This document shows, piece by piece, positions 61,142 to 64,000 of a DNA stretch of 64,000 nucleotides (positions are counted from its first letter, which is position 1; every line of letters begins with the position of its first letter). The notes under the pieces were generated by a model. The model saw only the letters and a program-made list of their open reading frames with translations, was not told where the DNA came from and did not search any database. Made by a program: the position numbers and the translations under genes. Origin of the DNA: Brevibacterium pigmentatum. GTDB lineage: Bacteria > Actinomycetota > Actinomycetes > Actinomycetales > Brevibacteriaceae. Location: NCBI RefSeq assembly GCF_011617465.1, contig NZ_CP050153.1, positions 2,914,001 through 2,978,000 on the forward strand. Reading direction: 5' to 3'.

Positions 61142-62923
61142 TCAGAACTTCGGCACGTCGGCGATCAGCGCCCGCGTGTACTCGTGCGTCGGGTTCTCGA
61201 GCACCTGCGCGGTCGGACCGTAATCGACGATTTTGCCCTGGTTGAGCACCGCAAGATTGTCGGCGATGTGCCGGGAGAGTGCGATGTTGTGCGTGACGAA
61301 GAGCATCGCCAGCTGACGTTCCTCCCGCAAGCTCCGCAGCAGGGCGACGATCGATGCCTGCACGCTGACGTCGAGCGCCGAGGTGATCTCATCACAGACC
61401 ATCACCGACGGTGCGTTGACCAGCGCACGGGCGATCGCCGCCCTCTGCCGCTCACCACCGGAGAGGTCACCGGGGCGCCGGTGGTAGAACGTCCGTCCCA
61501 GACGCACCGAATCCAGCGCCTCCTCGACAGCGGCCTTCCGGCTCGCGGCCGTTCCCTGACCGCTCATCTCCAATGGCACCGTCAGCGACTGACCGATGGA
61601 TCGTCGCGGATTGAGTGAGGAGAACGGCGACTGGAACACGTACTGGATGCCCACGCGCTCCTCGTTCGTGCGCTTGCGCGTCGACCGCGCCAGCTCCGTT
61701 CCGCGCAGCTTCACCGAGCCCTTGTAGTCGTCGTTGAGCCCGGCCACACACTGCGACAGAGTTGTCTTACCCGACCCGGATTCTCCGAGCAGCATCGTGC
61801 ACTCCCCCGGCTCGAGCGTCAGGTTGATCCCGTCGAGGATCTGCGTCTTCCCGTAGGCGAGCGCCACATCTTTGACCTCGAGCAGAGGCGCAGTCACCGA
61901 GGGGGCCTCACCGCCCCCATCCCTCACCGAGGCGGCCGCCCCGTCAGCATCGGTCCGTTCCGTTTCCGAATCGCCGGACTTCTCCCCCGCCGACACGAGG
62001 ATATGTGTCTTCTCATCAGCCTCGACGACGGCTTTCGCTTCCGCGGCCCCGTCACCGATCGTCTTCCGCCCGGCCAAGTCCGGCACCGCTGCCATGAGCA
62101 TCTTCGTGTACTCATGCTGCGGACGTTCGAGCACTGCCGACACCGGTCCCTCTTCGACGAGGTCGCCGCGCAGCATCACGGCCACTCGGTCGGAGATGTC
62201 CTTGATCACCGCGAGGTCGTGGGTGATGTAGAGACCGGCGACGTTGTTCGCCACCGTCATCTGCCGGATCGTGTCGAGCACGACCGACTGCGTGGACACG
62301 TCCAGACCCGTCGTCGGTTCGTCGAGAATGAGCACGTCAGGATACATGGCGAAGGCCATGGCGATGCCGATGCGCTGCTGCTGACCGCCGGAGAGCTGAT
62401 GGGGCCAGCGTCGCTGATAGGCACGATCCCCGGGCAAGCCGACGTCAACGAGCACCTCTGCAACGCGATCAGCTCGCTCACGATCCGAGGCTCCGAAGTC
62501 GTGGATGTCGAGGACCTCCCGGATCTGCTCGCCCACACGCATTGCCGGGTTGAGCGAGAGTGCCGGATCCTGGGGGATGTACGCGATTCGGGATCCGCGC
62601 AGATCCCGCAGGGCCACCTCGTCGAGTTCGCCGACCTCGAGGTGGGTGGCGTCACCGCGCGGCCAGATGCTCACGGATCCCGACCCGAACTTCAGGCCTT
62701 CCCGGAAGTGTCCCATGCAGGCCAGACCGGCCGTGGTCTTACCGGAACCGGACTCGCCCACGAGCCCGAGGATCTCTCCTCGGGACAGGGCGAAGTCGAC
62801 ACCGTGGAGGATCTCATCCCCGGCGTTCGTCAGCACGCGCAGGTCGCTGACGCGCAGGACGATCTTCTCGTTCGGTTCGTTTGCATCGTCGTGGCGAACG
62901 GTCTCTGTCTTCGGGCTCATCAT
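61142..62923 (-). CDS. Oligopeptide/dipeptide ABC transporter, two ATPase domains fused (DppD-DppF type)
   Basis: A 593-residue fusion of the two ATPases that normally are separate DppD and DppF chains. Domain 1 has Walker A GESGSGKTTAG (about 55-65), signature LSGGQQQRIGIAMA and Walker B LILDEPTTGLD. Domain 2 has Walker A GESGSGKTTLSQ (about 370-381), signature LSGGERQRAAIARAL and VMVCDEITSALD, where Ile replaces the usual Pro. An acidic linker of about 50 residues joins them, with another CTCACCGAGGCGGC coding repeat. It powers peptide or nickel uptake by the permeases encoded upstream. It overlaps the permease gene by four bases. Confidence 0.93.
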   Translation of the reverse strand: MMSPKTETVRHDDANEPNEKIVLRVSDLRVLTNAGDEILHGVDFALSRGEILGLVGESGSGKTTAGLACMGHFREGLKFGSGSVSIWPRGDATHLEVGELDEVALRDLRGSRIAYIPQDPALSLNPAMRVGEQIREVLDIHDFGASDRERADRVAEVLVDVGLPGDRAYQRRWPHQLSGGQQQRIGIAMAFAMYPDVLILDEPTTGLDVSTQSVVLDTIRQMTVANNVAGLYITHDLAVIKDISDRVAVMLRGDLVEEGPVSAVLERPQHEYTKMLMAAVPDLAGRKTIGDGAAEAKAVVEADEKTHILVSAGEKSGDSETERTDADGAAASVRDGGGEAPSVTAPLLEVKDVALAYGKTQILDGINLTLEPGECTMLLGESGSGKTTLSQCVAGLNDDYKGSVKLRGTELARSTRKRTNEERVGIQYVFQSPFSSLNPRRSIGQSLTVPLEMSGQGTAASRKAAVEEALDSVRLGRTFYHRRPGDLSGGERQRAAIARALVNAPSVMVCDEITSALDVSVQASIVALLRSLREERQLAMLFVTHNIALSRHIADNLAVLNQGKIVDYGPTAQVLENPTHEYTRALIADVPKF

Positions 62924-63837
62924 GCCTCCACGGATGTTGATGCGGTGGCTCGGGCGAAGGAGTCCGCGAGCAGGTTGGTGCCAATGGTCAGCAGTGCGAT
63001 CGCGATGACCGGCAGCAGCACACCCCAGGGTTGGATGGACAGGGCGATGCGGTTCTCGTTGATCATCAGACCCCAGTCAGCCGCCGGCGGCTGCAGACCG
63101 AGTCCGAGGAACGACAGCGAGGCGATATAGCCGATCGAGTAGGTCAGGCGCAGCCCTGCCTCGACGCTCAGCGGTCCGGTGATGTTGGGCAGCAGCTCAC
63201 GCAGCAGCACCTTCCACCGGGGCATCGCGTACATCTCCGCGGCCTTGATGTAGTCCTCGGTGATGACGCCCAGGGTCGCTGACCGCGCCACGCGGGCGAT
63301 GCGCGGGGCGTGGGTGAGGCCGATGACGGTCACGAGCACCCACCCCTGCGGTCCGAGCACCGTGATCGCCAGCAGGGCGAACACGAGCTGCGGGATGGCG
63401 AGGATGACATCGTTGAGTCGCATGATCACGGCGTCGAAGGTTCCGCCGACATAGGCGGCGAGCATGCCGATGATCGCGCCGACGACCATGCCGAGCGCGG
63501 TGGCGAGCACACCGTAGATTATGAGCGTCACACCGCCGGCGAGGAACCGGGAGAGCACATCGCGGCCCAGGTTGTCGGAGCCGAAGAGCCCGTAGGGACT
63601 GAACGGCTTCGTGACGAACTCGGTGGCGGTGTTGCCGGTCGCCCAGGGCAGCAGCAACGGCCCGCACAAGGCGAGCAGCGTGACCACCACAGTGATGATC
63701 AGGCCGATCTTGCCCTGTTTCTGGGCGAGCACCCGCTTGTAGAAGGGAACATAGGTGGTGGCGGATTCCTTGGGCACCTCAGCGGCATCGGTGGCCGCGG
63801 ACTTGAGGTCATCAAGACTGTTGGCGTCGGTGCTCAT
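62920..63837 (-). CDS. Oligopeptide ABC transporter permease (DppC type)
   Basis: A 305-residue permease with six predicted spans. An N-terminal cytoplasmic stretch of about 35 residues precedes the first span (IGLIITVVVTLLALCGP). The DppC pattern continues with GLFGSDNLGRDVLSRFLAG and the EAA coupling loop EMYAMPRWKVLLRELLPN (about 205-222). It pairs with the DppB-type permease encoded just upstream, whose stop overlaps this ATG. Substrate is a short peptide or a similar solute; no substrate-binding protein gene is in the window. Confidence 0.93.
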   Translation of the reverse strand: MSTDANSLDDLKSAATDAAEVPKESATTYVPFYKRVLAQKQGKIGLIITVVVTLLALCGPLLLPWATGNTATEFVTKPFSPYGLFGSDNLGRDVLSRFLAGGVTLIIYGVLATALGMVVGAIIGMLAAYVGGTFDAVIMRLNDVILAIPQLVFALLAITVLGPQGWVLVTVIGLTHAPRIARVARSATLGVITEDYIKAAEMYAMPRWKVLLRELLPNITGPLSVEAGLRLTYSIGYIASLSFLGLGLQPPAADWGLMINENRIALSIQPWGVLLPVIAIALLTIGTNLLADSFARATASTSVEA

Positions 63838-64000
63838 GCTGCGCTCCTGAGTTTCGGGTTGGTGAGGATGCCGACGACATCGGCCGCCAGGTTCACCACG
63901 ACGTAGACGGCGGCGACGAGCATGGAGATCGCTTGGACGACCTGCACGTCACGGTAGGTCACCGCATCGATGAGTGCTTGGCCGAGTCCCGGGTAGCGGA
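63834..64000 (-). CDS. Oligopeptide ABC transporter permease (DppB type), 5' part outside the window
   Basis: Only the last 55 codons are present. The fragment reads RYPGLGQALIDAVTYRD, then a membrane span (AISMLVAAVYVVVNLAADVV) and ends NPKLRSAA, exactly the C-terminus expected of a DppB/OppB permease. The TGA overlaps the ATG of the DppC-type gene. The rest of the operon, probably including a substrate-binding protein, continues beyond the right edge. Confidence 0.88.
   Translation of the reverse strand, partial: RYPGLGQALIDAVTYRDVQVVQAISMLVAAVYVVVNLAADVVGILTNPKLRSAA

Overview
The window is high-GC DNA that reads as a chromosomal segment of an actinobacterium, most likely Brevibacterium or a close relative. 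The evidence is GC-rich third positions, the rsmI/pmt neighbourhood known from actinobacteria, an Rv2629-type ribosome factor, SAF-less neuB with polysialyltransferase-like genes, and LPxTG 'choice-of-anchor G' proteins. The genus call is inference. No tRNA, rRNA, CRISPR array, insertion sequence or phage gene was seen.

Layout. 1-4 kb: a partial AbiEi-like gene running off the left edge, rsmI, and three tandem DUF4190 membrane proteins separating rsmI from pmt. 4.1-6.2 kb: protein O-mannosyltransferase. 6.4-19.3 kb: a cell-surface glycan locus with a CMP-nonulosonate synthetase fused to a HAD phosphatase, a short NeuB, a pyruvyltransferase, a GT2 enzyme, two sialyltransferase-superfamily enzymes, a DUF6716 enzyme, and a Gtr-like module (GtrA, polytopic membrane protein, GT2). 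19.6-22.2 kb: the metNIQ methionine importer. 22.2-30.7 kb: two class A beta-lactamase-like proteins and a LysR regulator, a ProC-like reductase, an SRPBCC protein, formate-tetrahydrofolate ligase, a methyltransferase and a monomeric sarcosine oxidase-like enzyme. 30.8-32.2 kb: a divergent copper-stress pair, cueP and ydhK, around a CsoR-type operator. 32.2-36.8 kb: a DUF3626 protein, galE, a broken membrane-protein gene, dps and lhgO. 37.3-43.7 kb: two tandem paralogous cell-wall-anchored proteins with long Ala/Asp-rich stalks. 43.8-51.1 kb: dgt, a small acidic protein, a PTH2-type peptidyl-tRNA hydrolase, an esterase, a BrkB/YihY protein, an AI-2E family permease and a PAP2 phosphatase. 51.2-57.7 kb: a DEAD-box RNA helicase, a MarR regulator, a photolyase and two SDR-type proteins. 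57.8-64 kb: an Rv2629-like factor, small proteins, a quinone oxidoreductase and an oligopeptide ABC transporter running off the right edge.

How the genes work together. The 6.4-19.3 kb block is best read as synthesis, CMP activation, polymerisation and decoration of a nonulosonic-acid surface polymer. No neuC-like UDP-sugar epimerase is present, and the phosphatase is fused to the CMP transferase. Together these suggest a route through a 9-phosphate, for example Kdn from mannose-6-phosphate. This is inference.

Non-coding structure is rich. Four copies of a 56-68 bp palindromic element lie between genes at 22.2, 25.3, 26.9 and 45.4 kb. A 14-mer, CTCGCCGAGGCGGC, recurs in both orientations in spacers and disordered linkers. 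Other sites include a GlxR/CRP-type operator, a 52-bp palindrome before marR-phrB, and a perfect 56-bp palindrome between convergent genes near 61.1 kb.
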